Origin: Agromyces ramosus
GTDB lineage: Bacteria; Actinomycetota; Actinomycetes; Actinomycetales; Microbacteriaceae
Length of the DNA stretch: 64,000 nt
Reading direction: 5' to 3'
Assembly: GCF_030817175.1 (NCBI RefSeq)
Contig: NZ_JAUSYY010000001.1
Span: 2,542,001 to 2,606,000 of the forward strand
Shown here piece by piece: positions 25,486 through 35,882 of the stretch (position 1 is the stretch's first letter; the number at the start of each line of letters is the position of its first letter). The notes under the pieces were generated by a model that saw only the letters and a program-made list of their open reading frames with translations, did no database searches and was not told where the DNA came from. A program made the translations under genes and the position numbers.

Positions 25486-26576
25486 GCACCGCTGCTCGAT
25501 CGTCTTGGCTGCGCGAGCTCATCCGCAAGCCGTTCTTCTGGGGGCTCATCGCGATCGTCGCGCTGCTCGCCCTCAACGTGGTCAAGGACCCGAACTACCT
25601 CGCGTTCTCGGTCAATCCGACGAACGGCAACCTGGTCGGCAACCTGATCGACATCCTGCGCGCGTCGGCGCCGATCCTGATGATCGCGGTCGGCATGTCG
25701 CTCGTCATCGCAACCGGCGGCATCGACCTCTCGGTCGGCTCGGTGATGGCGGTCTCGGGCGCGGTGTCGATGGTGGTCATGAAGGACGCCGGCCAGTCGG
25801 GTTCGCTCGGCGTCGCGCTCGGGGCGATGGGGCTCGCCCTGCTCGTCAGTGCGGTGCTCGGTGCTGTCAACGGGGTGCTGGTCGCCTACGTCGGTCTGCA
25901 ACCGTTCATCAGCACCCTCATCATGATGCTCGCGGGTCGCGGCATCGCGAAGGTGATCACCGAGGGCCAGAACACCTCCGCCTCGAACGAGGCGTTCCGC
26001 TGGATCGCAAACGGCTTCCTCGTCGGCGTTCCCGTGGTGTTCCTCTTCGCGATCGCCATCGTGATCGTCGTCGGCCTGGTCGTGCGCCGCAGCGCACTCG
26101 GACTCATGATCGAGGCGATCGGCATCAATCCGAAGGCGAGCCGCATGGCGGGCATCAGGCCGAGCGGACTGCTGCTCACGGTGTACATCCTCAGCGCCGT
26201 GCTCGCGGGCGTCGCCGGCATCATGTCGGTCGGCACGGTGATGACGGTCGACGTCTCTCGTACGGGCTATCAGATGGAGCTCGACGCGATCCTCGCGGTC
26301 GTCATCGGCGGCACTTCGCTCTCGGGGGGCAAGTTCTCGATCGGCGGCGCCGTCGTCGGTGCCCTGCTCATCGCCACCCTCGACAAGACCATCGTCTTCC
26401 TCGGCATCTCGTCGTCGGCCACCCCGGCGTTCAAGGCGATCGTGATCGTCGTGCTGTGCCTCCTGCAGTCCGAACGGGTTCGCAGCTGGTTCGTGCAACG
26501 CCGCAAGCCCCCGCAGGGGCGGATGACATCGAGCCTGGCTCCGGTGAAGCAGGAGAACCAGGAGGTGACGGCATGA
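25482..26576 (+). CDS. Furanose ABC transporter permease, YtfT-like
   Basis: Membrane protein of 364 residues with about eight to ten hydrophobic helices; GGIDLSVGSVMAVSG is the CUT2 permease hallmark and ILAVVIGGTSLSGGKFSIGG the conserved late segment. GGAGGAA precedes the ATG. It overlaps both the ATPase (ATGA) and the second permease (ATGA), showing tight translational coupling. With the next gene it forms the heterodimeric channel typical of YtfT/YjfF systems. Confidence 0.92.
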   Translation: MSTAARSSWLRELIRKPFFWGLIAIVALLALNVVKDPNYLAFSVNPTNGNLVGNLIDILRASAPILMIAVGMSLVIATGGIDLSVGSVMAVSGAVSMVVMKDAGQSGSLGVALGAMGLALLVSAVLGAVNGVLVAYVGLQPFISTLIMMLAGRGIAKVITEGQNTSASNEAFRWIANGFLVGVPVVFLFAIAIVIVVGLVVRRSALGLMIEAIGINPKASRMAGIRPSGLLLTVYILSAVLAGVAGIMSVGTVMTVDVSRTGYQMELDAILAVVIGGTSLSGGKFSIGGAVVGALLIATLDKTIVFLGISSSATPAFKAIVIVVLCLLQSERVRSWFVQRRKPPQGRMTSSLAPVKQENQEVTA

Positions 26577-27628
26577 CCGCCGTGCAGACCCCGCGGGTCG
26601 ACTCGTCGGCCGAGGCATCCGCAGTCTCGAAGCTCGTCGAGCGGGTGAAGCGGGTCGTTTCCTCGAACCCGTCGGTGCTGCCGACCGTTGCGGCGATCGT
26701 GATCTTCGTCGGCATGGTGATCTATGGCGAAGTGGCCTACGGCCGCATTGTGCAGTACAACACGCTGTCGAACCTGCTCATCAACAACGCGCACCTGATC
26801 ATCCTTGCGGTCGGGATGACGTTCGTGATCCTCACCGGCGGCATCGACCTCTCGGTGGGCTCGGTCATCGCGCTCTCGAGCGTCGCCGGCGTGATGCTCG
26901 CGAACGCCGGCTGGAGTCCGTGGCTCGTGATGCTGCTGATGGTGCTCATCGGCACGGCGTTCGGCCTCGCCAGCGGCATCCTGATCCAGTACTTCAACGT
27001 GCAGCCGTTCATCGCGACGCTTGCCATGATGTTCCTCGGCCGAGGACTCGCGGCGCTGCTCAGCACGCAACCCGAGCGCCTCGCCGACGATTCGCCGATC
27101 CTCTGGCTCGGCGAGCAGTTCAAGGTGATCGACGGCGAGAAGGTCAACGACGTCGTCGTGACGCCGGGGGTGATCATCGCCCTCGTGGTGGTGCTCGTCG
27201 CGTTCTTCCTTCTGCACCGCACTCGCACGGGCCGAACGGTGTACGCGATCGGCGGCTCCGAGAGCTCCTCGGCGCTCATGGGCCTCGCAGTGCCGCGCAC
27301 GAAGGTGCTGGTGTACGTCATCAGCGGCACGCTCGCGGGCCTCGCCGCCGTCGTCTACACCTCGCGTCTCGGTATCGCGCAGAACATCACCGGCATCGGC
27401 TGGGAGCTCGACGCCATCGCCGCGACCGTGATCGGCGGCACGCTGCTGACCGGCGGTTACGGCTACGTGCTCGGTTCAGTGGTCGGCGCGCTCGTGCTCG
27501 GCCTCATGAACGTGCTGATCACGCGCGACGGCGGCATTCCGCCCGAGATGACGACGATCATCACCGGTGGCATCCTGCTGGTCTTCGTGCTGTTGCAGCG
27601 CGCGGTTACGTCGAAGCGGCATACTTAG
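26573..27628 (+). CDS. Furanose ABC transporter permease, YjfF-like
   Basis: Membrane protein of 351 residues, second half of the permease pair. Hallmarks: GGIDLSVGSVIALSS in the first half, IAATVIGGTLLTGGYGYVLG near the end. The start is the ATG overlapping the previous stop; GGAGGTGACGGC provides the ribosome site. Last gene of the transporter operon, followed by a hairpin terminator at 27666. It lacks ATPase or binding features and depends on the upstream subunits. Confidence 0.92.
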   Translation: MTAVQTPRVDSSAEASAVSKLVERVKRVVSSNPSVLPTVAAIVIFVGMVIYGEVAYGRIVQYNTLSNLLINNAHLIILAVGMTFVILTGGIDLSVGSVIALSSVAGVMLANAGWSPWLVMLLMVLIGTAFGLASGILIQYFNVQPFIATLAMMFLGRGLAALLSTQPERLADDSPILWLGEQFKVIDGEKVNDVVVTPGVIIALVVVLVAFFLLHRTRTGRTVYAIGGSESSSALMGLAVPRTKVLVYVISGTLAGLAAVVYTSRLGIAQNITGIGWELDAIAATVIGGTLLTGGYGYVLGSVVGALVLGLMNVLITRDGGIPPEMTTIITGGILLVFVLLQRAVTSKRHT

Positions 27629-27665
27629 CCGCCGGGCTCCGCGTCGTCACGACGGCCGGCACAGT

Positions 27666-27698
27666 GAAGGGCCGGATGCCTCGAGGCATCCGCCCTTC
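27666..27698 (+). terminator. Terminator of the furanose transporter operon
   Basis: Bases 27666-27698 fold into a long stem, GAAGGGCCGGATGCC against GGCATCCGCCCTTC with one bulge, 37 bases after the last permease. It shares the GGATGC/GCATCC core with the terminator at 5940. The next 120 bases contain GCGCCG repeats but no gene. Confidence 0.7.
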
Positions 27699-27826
27699 GT
27701 CGTTCACACGCGAGGTGTGCGACCCCATCAGTATGCGCGGGCGAACTGCGCCGCGTCGGCGCCGGCGCCGGCGCCCGCCGTCGCGAGCGGGCTGCAAGCC
27801 ATCTCTGGGTCCTGCTCCGGCCTCGG

Positions 27827-28207
27827 CTACGCCGCCGAGTAGTCGGGCAGCTGCTGCAGGGTCCAGCGGTTGCCGTCGGGGTCCTTCAGTGTGATGAACC
27901 GGCCCCACGCCTGCTCGTCGACCCCCTCGGCCTCGACGCCCTTGGCGCGGAGCTCGGCGAGCACGGCGTCGGCGTCGGGGATGACGACCTGGATGACATC
28001 GAGCGTTCCCGGCTCGATCGCACTGCCGAGCCCCTCGCCGATCGCGATCGAGCACGCCGAGCCGGGCGGGGTCAACTGCACGAAGCGGAGGTTCTCGTTG
28101 ACGCGCTGGTCGTGGTCGGCGTTGAAGCCGAGCTTCTCGACGTAGAACTCCTTCGCGCGGTCGACGTCGGTGACGGGCACGAAGATGAGCTCGATCTTCC
28201 AGTCCAT
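27827..28207 (-). CDS. VOC-family (glyoxalase/bleomycin-resistance-like) protein
   Basis: Small metal-dependent or binding protein of 126 residues of the vicinal oxygen chelate fold. Blocks: ELIFVPVTDVDRAKEFYVEK at the start, VIQVVIPDADAVLAELR in the middle, FITLKDPDGNRWTLQQLP at the end, one full pair of beta-alpha-beta units. The ATG at 28207 is preceded on its strand by GGAGACACC. Divergent from the DNA repair gene at 28266. Substrate unknown; many such proteins in actinobacteria have no assigned reaction. Confidence 0.85.
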   Translation of the reverse strand: MDWKIELIFVPVTDVDRAKEFYVEKLGFNADHDQRVNENLRFVQLTPPGSACSIAIGEGLGSAIEPGTLDVIQVVIPDADAVLAELRAKGVEAEGVDEQAWGRFITLKDPDGNRWTLQQLPDYSAA

Positions 28208-28265
28208 TGGTGTCTCCATTCTGAGCGGTCGGTTCATCGTGACTCTCTCACTGCCCGGTGACAAT

Positions 28266-28850
28266 ATGGAACCCATGGCACTGCACATCACGGGAGACCC
28301 CAAGGCCGACGAGTTGCTGAGCGACGACGCATTCGCGTTGCTGACGGGCATGCTGCTCGACCAGCAGGTGCCGATGGAGACGGCGTTCGCGGGGCCCGAG
28401 AAGATCCGCGAGCGCGTCGGCGCGATCGACCCGGCCACGATCGCCGGCTACGACCCCGAGGCGTTCATCGAGGTGTTCAAGCAGCGGCCGTCGGTGCACC
28501 GCTTCCCCGGCTCGATGGCGGGCCGCGTGCAGGCGCTCGCCGAGGCGGTGCAGAGCGACTGGGGCGGCGAGGCATCCGCCATCTGGACCAAGGGTCACCC
28601 CGACGGCGCCGAGGTGCTGCGCCGGCTGCAGCAGCTGCCGGGCTTCGGCGAGCAGAAGGCGAAGATCTTCCTGGCCCTGCTCGGCAAGCAATGCGGACTT
28701 CAGGCGAGTGGATGGCGCGAGGCCGCCGGTCACTACGGCGACGAGGGCGCGTTCCGCTCGGTCGCCGACATCGTCGACGCCGAGTCGCTCACGAAGGTGC
28801 GGGCGACGAAGCAGGCGGCGAAGGCCGCCGCGAAGTCGGCCAAGGCCTGA
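28266..28850 (+). CDS. HhH-GPD-type base-excision DNA repair protein
   Basis: Protein of 194 residues. The start region LHITGDPKADELL and LLTGMLLDQQVPMETAFAGP match actinobacterial HhH-GPD proteins annotated as base-excision repair glycosylase-like; the helix-hairpin-helix is LQQLPGFGEQKAKIFLALLG (about 130-150). A Lys/Ala-rich tail (KQAAKAAAKSAKA) may bind DNA. ATG at 28266 or the in-frame ATG at 28275 could start it. Divergent from the VOC gene with a short intergenic region. Confidence 0.82.
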   Translation: MEPMALHITGDPKADELLSDDAFALLTGMLLDQQVPMETAFAGPEKIRERVGAIDPATIAGYDPEAFIEVFKQRPSVHRFPGSMAGRVQALAEAVQSDWGGEASAIWTKGHPDGAEVLRRLQQLPGFGEQKAKIFLALLGKQCGLQASGWREAAGHYGDEGAFRSVADIVDAESLTKVRATKQAAKAAAKSAKA

Positions 28851-28887
28851 CGCCGGCGGGCGCGCATCCCCCGCCCGCGGCATCCGC

Positions 28888-29685
28888 TCAGTCGACCAGG
28901 AACTCCGCGATCGTCAGGGCCATCTGCTTCGGCTCCCACGTGTGCTCGGCCGCCGGGATGGTGCGCAGCTGCGCGTTCGGCAGTGTGGCGACGATCGACT
29001 CGGCGGCGGGCACCATGAAGTCGAGCGTCTCGTCGCCGATGAGCGCGAGGGTCGGCTGCGTGACGTCCGCCAAGAGCTCGGCACGCGGGGCGCTCTGCGT
29101 CCACGCGAGTACCTCGGCATCGGGCTCGAGGCTCGGCCCCATCGCCGTCATGATCGGCCAGCCGGGGCCGGCCTTGGCGCCCTCGAGCCACTCGCGCGGC
29201 ATGTCCTTCATGAAGTACTCGATGGTCGCGTCGCCGTCGCCCGCCGCGATGCGCTCGCGCAGGCCCGCGAGGAACTCCGCCCCGTCGCCGCCGAGCTCCT
29301 CGCTGAGTGGCACCTCCCACAGCACGAGCTTCGAGATGGGCATTCCGGATGCCGCCGCCGCGAGCGAGATCGCACCACCCGACGAGCTGCCGAACAGTGC
29401 GACCGCGTCGTCGGCGCCCTCGGTGACGTCGGCGACCAGGGCACGCAGGTCGTCGAGCGTCTGCTCGAGGGTGATCGGGGGATCGGCCGGGCTCTCGCCG
29501 CGGCCGCGCCGGTCGTAGTGCACGACCGTGAAGCCGTGACTCGCGAGCGCCGTCGCCATCTCGGTGGTCGTGGGGTCGAACGCGCGGAACTGCATCGCCC
29601 CGATCACGAGGATGACCGGCGGTCCGGATCCCACGCGGTCGAACGCGATGCGCGTGCCGTCGGCGGATGTCACGTATTCGGTCAT
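28888..29685 (-). CDS. Alpha/beta-fold hydrolase
   Basis: Cytoplasmic hydrolase of 265 residues. The N-terminus TSADGTRIAFDRVGSGPPVI is typical of the alpha/beta hydrolase superfamily, the nucleophile elbow is ALFGSSSGGAISL (Ser near 98), and a late PAAEHTWEPKQ segment supplies the catalytic His. ATG at 29685 follows GTGAGG; an upstream GTG at 29697 is possible. The substrate is unknown. It faces away from the methyltransferase at 29931, with a large perfect hairpin between them. Confidence 0.88.
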   Translation of the reverse strand: MTEYVTSADGTRIAFDRVGSGPPVILVIGAMQFRAFDPTTTEMATALASHGFTVVHYDRRGRGESPADPPITLEQTLDDLRALVADVTEGADDAVALFGSSSGGAISLAAAASGMPISKLVLWEVPLSEELGGDGAEFLAGLRERIAAGDGDATIEYFMKDMPREWLEGAKAGPGWPIMTAMGPSLEPDAEVLAWTQSAPRAELLADVTQPTLALIGDETLDFMVPAAESIVATLPNAQLRTIPAAEHTWEPKQMALTIAEFLVD

Positions 29686-29781
29686 CAGAGTCCTCACTCC
29701 CCGTTGGGGGTCAGGCTACCCAGCACGTGCGACGGCCGCATCCGTCGGCGCGTGCTCGGGTCGCCGCGGGGGACGAGTCGC

Positions 29782-29838
29782 CGAGAGTGCGCGTCGTGTC
29801 GCTTCGGCGTCCGCGAAGCGACACGACGCGCACTCTCG
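29782..29838. repeat. Perfect 25-bp inverted repeat hairpin (7-base loop)
   Basis: Bases 29782-29806 are exactly complementary to 29814-29838 (arms begin CGAGAGTGCGCGTCG). It lies between two divergent genes rather than after a gene, has no T-run, and its length and perfection exceed the ordinary terminators in this window. It resembles a REP-like palindromic element or a structured regulatory site. Confidence 0.8.
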
Positions 29839-29930
29839 ATGCGCCCGCGGCAGCCGCGGGCGGCTGTCGGGGCGAGGCGCTAGGTTGCTGGCATGAACAC
29901 GCGGGCGACGTCGCGGGCTGGGAGGGCGGC

Positions 29931-30707
29931 GTGAACGGGGCCGATCCCGACGGCTGGTCGGGCGTCGCGGCGAGCTGGGCCGAGCTCTGGGGTGGCTTCG
30001 CCGATCCGGCCAGACGCGCGCTCGTCGCGCACGCGGGCATCCGTGCCGGAATGCAAGTGCTCGATGTCGGATGCGGCAGCGGCGAGTTCCTCGCCCTGCT
30101 CACCGGGCTCGGGGTCGAAGCGGCCGGGGTCGACCCGGCGCCGGGAATGGTCGCCGTCGCGCGGCGGGCGCTCCCGAACGCCGACGTCCGCGAGGGCGAC
30201 TTCAGCGCGCTCCCCTGGCCGGGCGCGACCTTCGACGTGGTCACCGCGGTGAACGCGCTGCAGTTCGCGGGCGACACCGATGCGCGAGTGGCGGCGCTCC
30301 GCGAGGCCGTGCGGATGCTGAAGCCGGGTGGCCGCATCGGCATCGCGAACTGGGCCGAAGACGCGGTCAACGACCTCGACACCGTCGAGGCCGCGGTCGC
30401 CCGCGCGGCGGGCGAAGAGCCGACGCCTGGTGGCGACTACCGGCGTGCGGGCGGGCTCGAGGCGCTCTTCGCGAAGGCGGGTCTCACGGTGGATGCCGCG
30501 GGGCTCGTCGAGACGCCGTGGCGCGTGCCCGACGACGAGACGCTCGTGCGCGGCGTGCTGCTCGGCGAGGATGCGGCGACCATGGCCTCCGTGCGCGACG
30601 TGGTGGTCGGAGCCGCGCGTCCGTTCCGCACCGCGGGCGGCGGGTACCTGCTGCGCAACGCCTTCCGCTACATCGTGGGACGCGACCGTCAAGCCGGCGA
30701 CGACTGA
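29931..30707 (+). CDS. Class I SAM-dependent methyltransferase
   Basis: Protein of 258 residues with the Rossmann-fold methyltransferase motif I VLDVGCGSGEFLALL (about 43-57), motif II VDPAPGMVAVARR, and VTAVNALQFAGD, as in UbiE/Methyltransf_11 proteins. GTG at 29931 is supported by GGGAGGGCGGC just before it; a 13-codon frame (29893-29934) overlaps the start (GTGA) but is probably not a gene. The acceptor is unknown. It is monocistronic and precedes the nrd regulatory region. Confidence 0.88.
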   Translation: MNGADPDGWSGVAASWAELWGGFADPARRALVAHAGIRAGMQVLDVGCGSGEFLALLTGLGVEAAGVDPAPGMVAVARRALPNADVREGDFSALPWPGATFDVVTAVNALQFAGDTDARVAALREAVRMLKPGGRIGIANWAEDAVNDLDTVEAAVARAAGEEPTPGGDYRRAGGLEALFAKAGLTVDAAGLVETPWRVPDDETLVRGVLLGEDAATMASVRDVVVGAARPFRTAGGGYLLRNAFRYIVGRDRQAGDD

Positions 30708-30856
30708 GCGCGCGCGAGCGACGCGCAGCGCGCGGCATCCGCCGGAATGTCGGTGGGTGGCATCGTTGGAGTCACAACACCATATGTAGGGGTCGGCGGG
30801 CCGAAACGGCCCAAGGGCTCGTGCCGGGCGACACGCCGCGACACGCCCGGCATCCG

Positions 30857-30974
30857 TCCACAGGTCGAGATTCTTCGAACGAGGCACCTGTGGATAACCC
30901 GAAGACGAGGCCCGAGAATCCGCCGATCAGCGCAGCGCGAGTTGTTCACAACCGGTGGAAAACCCGGTGGATAA
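30857..30974. promoter_or_regulatory. Cluster of DnaA-box-like sites upstream of nrdHIEF
   Basis: TGTGGATAA at 30889-30897 is an exact match to the DnaA consensus (complement TTATCCACA). GGTGGATAA at 30966-30974 matches 8 of 9 and TTGTTCACA at 30942-30950 matches 7 of 9; weaker CCACA cores lie near 30857 and 31013. DnaA control of ribonucleotide reductase is known in E. coli nrdAB. The region 30708-31099 contains no gene. Confidence 0.5.
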
Positions 30975-30987
30975 CTACACGAATGTA

Positions 30988-31003
30988 ACTACATCATGTT
31001 GTG
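30988..31003 (+). promoter_or_regulatory. nrdH: NrdR-box-like site 1
   Basis: ACTACATCATGTTGTG resembles the NrdR consensus (ACA-C-A/T-ATAT-type, imperfect palindrome). Its centre lies 33 bases, three helical turns, from that of site 2, the phased pairing expected of NrdR. Confidence 0.55.
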
Positions 31004-31020
31004 GCAGTCGAGTTCCACAG

Positions 31021-31036
31021 GCACTAGATGTAGTAT
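31021..31036 (+). promoter_or_regulatory. nrdH: NrdR-box-like site 2 overlapping a putative -10
   Basis: GCACTAGATGTAGTAT has near-palindromic CACTA/TAGTA arms. TAGTAT at 31031-31036 may be the -10 of the operon, so NrdR with bound dATP/ATP would occlude it. Confidence 0.6.
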
Positions 31037-31099
31037 TAGAAGTCCAGTGAGGTACTGGGGGCGAGCTCCCTCGGGAGCCCGGAGAACGAGGGGAAAACA

Positions 31100-31333
31100 A
31101 TGACGGTAACGGTTTACACCAAGCCTTCCTGCGTCCAGTGCAACGCGACCTATCGCGCCCTCGACAGCAAGGGCATCGAGTACGAAGTGCTCGACCTGTC
31201 TGTCGATGAGAACGCCCTCGCGCAGGTCAAAGAGCTCGGTTACCTGCAGGCGCCGGTCGTCATCACCGACGAAGGCCACTGGTCAGGATTCCGCCCCGAC
31301 AAGATCGACGAACTCGCCTCACGCCTCGCATAG
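31100..31333 (+). CDS. nrdH: Glutaredoxin-like redox protein NrdH
   Basis: Electron donor of 77 residues for class Ib ribonucleotide reductase, itself reduced by thioredoxin reductase. The redox motif CVQC is at residues 11-14 (KPSCVQCNATYRALD), and the C-terminal GHWSGFRPDKIDEL carries the family WSGFRP motif. ATG follows GAGGGGAAAACA. First gene of the nrdHIEF operon, placed after paired NrdR-box-like sites. Confidence 0.96.
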   Translation: MTVTVYTKPSCVQCNATYRALDSKGIEYEVLDLSVDENALAQVKELGYLQAPVVITDEGHWSGFRPDKIDELASRLA

Positions 31334-31393
31334 CGGCCTTCCGGCCGCTCGGGGGAGTCGGCCGGAAAGAGAACGCAGCGCGAAGGATGAACC

Positions 31394-31816
31394 ATGACGA
31401 ACCTGGTGTATTTCTCGAGCGTCTCGGGAAACACGAAGCGTTTCATCGGGAAGCTCGGCCGCCCGGCGGCCCGCATCCCCCTGTATGCGCGTGACGAAGC
31501 GCTTCGGGTCGACGAGCCGTACGTGCTCGTCGTTCCGACCTACGGTGGCGGCGACGGGCACGGCGCGGTGCCCAAGCAGGTCATCCGCTTCCTCAACGAC
31601 CCGCACAACCGTGAACTCATCCGCGGCGTGATCAGCGCCGGCAACACCAACTTCGGTACGGCCTTCGGCCTCGCCGGCGACATCATCGCCGCCAAGACCG
31701 GGGTGCCACACCTCTACCGCTTCGAAGTATTCGGAACCCCTGACGACGTTCGCGCCGTCGACGATGGATTGGACGCATTTTGGCGAACTCAGCAGCTACA
31801 GACGGTGTCGCAGTGA
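31394..31816 (+). CDS. nrdI: Flavodoxin-like NrdI protein
   Basis: Flavoprotein of 140 residues that helps load the dimanganese-tyrosyl cofactor of NrdF. The FMN phosphate loop is [12 protein letters not shown] near residue 7; further blocks are [21 protein letters not shown] and [19 protein letters not shown], both typical of NrdI. Its stop overlaps the likely nrdE start (GTGA), showing coupling. Confidence 0.96.
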   Translation: MTNLVYFSSVSGNTKRFIGKLGRPAARIPLYARDEALRVDEPYVLVVPTYGGGDGHGAVPKQVIRFLNDPHNRELIRGVISAGNTNFGTAFGLAGDIIAAKTGVPHLYRFEVFGTPDDVRAVDDGLDAFWRTQQLQTVSQ

Positions 31817-33948
31817 TCGATGCACCACGTGTGTCGACGGGGATGGATTACCACTCCCTCAACGCGATGCTCAACCTCTACGGTCCGAACGGCGAGATCC
31901 AGTTCGACAAAGACAAAGAGGCGGCGCGCGAGTATTTCCTCCAGCACGTCAACCAGAACACCGTCTTCTTCCACTCACTGAAGGAGCGGCTCGACTACCT
32001 CGTCGAGAAGGAGTACTACGAGCAGGCCGTGCTCGACCAGTACTCGTTCGACTTCATCCAGAAGCTCAACGACCTCGCCTACTCGAAGAAGTTCCGCTTC
32101 GAGACCTTCCTCGGCGCGTTCAAGTACTACACGAGCTACACGCTCAAGACGTTCGACGGCAAGCGCTACCTCGAGCGCTTCGAAGACCGCGTCGTGATGA
32201 CCGCGCTCGGTCTCGCCCAGGGCGACGAGCAGCTCGCCGTCGACCTCGTCGAGGAGATCATCGGCGGCCGCTTCCAGCCGGCCACGCCCACATTCCTCAA
32301 CACGGGCAAGGCGCAGCGCGGCGAGCTCGTCTCGTGCTTCCTGCTCCGCATCGAAGACAACATGGAGTCGATCGCCCGCGGCATCAACTCGGCGCTGCAG
32401 CTGTCGAAGCGTGGCGGTGGCGTCGCACTCTCGCTCAGCAACATCCGTGAATCGGGTGCGCCCATCAAGCAGATCGAGAACCAGTCGTCGGGCATCATCC
32501 CCGTCATGAAGCTGCTCGAAGACAGCTTCAGCTACGCCAACCAGCTCGGCGCACGCCAGGGCGCGGGCGCCGTGTACCTCAGCGCGCACCACCCCGACAT
32601 CCTGCGCTTCCTCGACACCAAGCGTGAGAACGCCGACGAGAAGATCCGCATCAAGACGCTGAGCCTCGGCGTCGTCGTGCCCGACATCACGTTCGAGCTG
32701 GCGAAGAACAACGAAGACATGTACCTCTTCTCGCCGTACGACGTCGAGAAGGTCTACAAGAAGCCGTTCGGCGACGTGCCGATCACCGAGCACTACCGCG
32801 CCATGGTCGACGACCCGCGCATCAAGAAGACCAAGATCAACGCGCGCGAGTTCTTCCAGACCCTCGCCGAGATCCAGTTCGAGAGCGGCTACCCCTACAT
32901 CGTGTTCGAGGACACGGTGAACAAGGCCAACCCCATCAAGGGCCGCATCAACATGTCGAACCTGTGCTCCGAGATCCTGCAGGTCAACACGCCGACGACG
33001 TACAACGAAGACCTCTCGTACAACGAGATCGGCAAGGACATCAGCTGCAACCTCGGTTCGCTGAACATCGCCCTCACCATGGACTCGCCCGACTTCGGCA
33101 AGACCGTCGAGACCGCCATCCGTGGCCTCACCGCGGTGTCGAACATGAGCCACATCACCTCGGTGCGCTCGATCGAAGACGGCAACGACAAGTCGCACGC
33201 CATCGGCCTCGGCCAGATGAACCTGCACGGCTACCTCGCCCGCGAGCGCATCTTCTACGGCAGCGAAGAGGGCATCGACTTCACGAACATCTACTTCTAC
33301 ACGGTGCTCTTCCACGCACTGCGCGCCTCGAACCGCATCGCCATCGAGCGCGGCGAGACCTTCGACGGCTTCGCCGACTCCAAGTACGCGTCGGGTGAGT
33401 TCTTCGACAAGTACACGGATGCCCCGTGGGCGCCCGCCACCGCTCGGGTGCAAGAGCTGTTCGACGCATCCGGCGTTCACGTGCCCACGCAGGCCGACTG
33501 GGTCGAGTTGAAGGCGTCCATTCAGGAGCACGGCATCTACAACCAGAACCTGCAGGCCGTGCCGCCCACCGGGTCGATCTCGTACATCAACAACTCGACG
33601 GCGTCGATCCACCCGATCGCGTCGAAGATCGAGATCCGCAAAGAGGGCAAGCTCGGCCGCGTCTACTACCCGGCGGCGTTCATGACGAACGACAACCTCG
33701 AGTACTACCAAGACGCCTACGAGATCGGCTACGAGAAGGTCATCGACACCTACGCCGCGGCGACGCAGCACGTCGACCAGGGCCTCTCGCTCACGCTCTT
33801 CTTCAAGGACACGGCGACCACCCGCGACATCAACCGCGCGCAGATCTACGCGTGGAAGAAGGGCATCAAGACCATCTACTACATCCGCCTCCGGCAGATG
33901 GCGCTCGAGGGCACGGAGCTCGACATGTGCGTCTCCTGCATGCTGTGA
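31813..33948 (+). CDS. nrdE: Class Ib ribonucleoside-diphosphate reductase, large subunit NrdE
   Basis: Catalytic subunit (711 residues) that reduces ribonucleoside diphosphates. Redox cysteines are in [12 protein letters not shown] and SCNLGSLN, the thiyl-radical Cys in NLCSEI, and the C-terminal shuttle pair in CVSCML. The start GTG at 31813 overlaps the nrdI stop and gives the usual length; a TTG at 31780 and an ATG at 31843 are in-frame alternatives. The N-terminal block [17 protein letters not shown] is conserved in actinobacterial NrdE and lies just after all three. No inserted intein is seen. Confidence 0.96.
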   Translation: MIDAPRVSTGMDYHSLNAMLNLYGPNGEIQFDKDKEAAREYFLQHVNQNTVFFHSLKERLDYLVEKEYYEQAVLDQYSFDFIQKLNDLAYSKKFRFETFLGAFKYYTSYTLKTFDGKRYLERFEDRVVMTALGLAQGDEQLAVDLVEEIIGGRFQPATPTFLNTGKAQRGELVSCFLLRIEDNMESIARGINSALQLSKRGGGVALSLSNIRESGAPIKQIENQSSGIIPVMKLLEDSFSYANQLGARQGAGAVYLSAHHPDILRFLDTKRENADEKIRIKTLSLGVVVPDITFELAKNNEDMYLFSPYDVEKVYKKPFGDVPITEHYRAMVDDPRIKKTKINAREFFQTLAEIQFESGYPYIVFEDTVNKANPIKGRINMSNLCSEILQVNTPTTYNEDLSYNEIGKDISCNLGSLNIALTMDSPDFGKTVETAIRGLTAVSNMSHITSVRSIEDGNDKSHAIGLGQMNLHGYLARERIFYGSEEGIDFTNIYFYTVLFHALRASNRIAIERGETFDGFADSKYASGEFFDKYTDAPWAPATARVQELFDASGVHVPTQADWVELKASIQEHGIYNQNLQAVPPTGSISYINNSTASIHPIASKIEIRKEGKLGRVYYPAAFMTNDNLEYYQDAYEIGYEKVIDTYAAATQHVDQGLSLTLFFKDTATTRDINRAQIYAWKKGIKTIYYIRLRQMALEGTELDMCVSCML

Positions 33949-33976
33949 GCAGCTCGCTCGTTTTGAAGACTCGTAG

Positions 33977-35032
<1,056 letters not shown>

Positions 35033-35118
35033 CGAACGGAACCGATCCGACCCTCGAGACGCTCCCGTATCCTGCGCCTGAAGGGTGGCTGCCGGACGCG
35101 CAGTACTTCCCGACGCCG

Positions 35119-35874
35119 GTGGTGTGGGCGGTGGGTGGTCTCGCGGTGGCGGCCGGCATTGGTTCAGCGCTGCTCACAACGGTGGGGTCGCCGGTGTGGG
35201 GTGTCGTGCTCGCCGTGCTCTTCGGGTTGCTGGCGCTGGCCGCTACCGCATTCGGCCTCTTCGCCGTGCGTCGGAGTCCTCCGCAGCTGATCAATGCCGT
35301 GACGCTCGGCCGAGCCACGGTGCGGCCGGTCGACGACTGGGTGCACTTCTGCCGTGAACGCCCAGTGCGGGTCTGGAGCGTGCTGTGGCTGACCTTGACC
35401 GGGCTCGGCTCCGGTGTGCTGCTCGGGCTGGCGATGCCGGGCGTGCTGGGCGCATCCGGTGGCCTCTGGTGGCTGTTCCTGTTCGTTCCGTTGCTCGCGC
35501 TCTGCTTCGTGCCTGTTGGGGCCGGGATGCTCCAACTCGTGCTCGACCGAAAGAACACCTCCTTCGGTAGGATCCCGGTCGGACTCACCCTCAGTCGTCA
35601 TGGCGTGGCGCGGTATCTGGTCGCCGGTGTGCGATGGGTGCCATGGGAGACGATCAGCGGCGTCGAGGCGCAGATCCACTCTCGCGTCAGCATTCGTCGC
35701 ATCGGTGGAGCCGAGCCATTGGAGTTCACCGCGGGTGTCTTCGAGCAGGACGCGGTGCTCGTGTACTGTGCGGTGCGTTTCTACATCGAGCACCCCGAGT
35801 TGCGTAAGGAGCTCAGCACGATCGTCGCACAGCGCCGCTTCGAGAGTTGGGATCGCGCGCTCAGCCTTCGCTGA
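35119..35874 (+). CDS. Membrane protein of unknown function
   Basis: About 251 residues with four hydrophobic helices (two near 5-50, two near 85-140) followed by a soluble domain ending RRFESWDRALSLR. I do not recognise the family. GTG at 35119 is the first standard start, but protein-like sequence (LPYPAPEGWLPDAQYFPTP) runs in frame from 35029, where a CTG overlaps the nrdF stop (CTGA). A non-standard start coupled to nrdF is therefore possible. Codon choice is less GC-biased than in the nrd genes. Confidence 0.7.
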   Translation: MVWAVGGLAVAAGIGSALLTTVGSPVWGVVLAVLFGLLALAATAFGLFAVRRSPPQLINAVTLGRATVRPVDDWVHFCRERPVRVWSVLWLTLTGLGSGVLLGLAMPGVLGASGGLWWLFLFVPLLALCFVPVGAGMLQLVLDRKNTSFGRIPVGLTLSRHGVARYLVAGVRWVPWETISGVEAQIHSRVSIRRIGGAEPLEFTAGVFEQDAVLVYCAVRFYIEHPELRKELSTIVAQRRFESWDRALSLR

Positions 35875-35882
35875 AAGACCGG

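Noticed and set aside
25391..27628. 745-codon frame spanning both permeases
   Set aside because: Its first half is an out-of-frame reading of the YtfT-like gene; only the part from 26573 is the real YjfF-like permease.
27740..27780. GCGCCG microrepeat as a functional element
   Set aside because: Only a short GC-rich run without symmetry or context.
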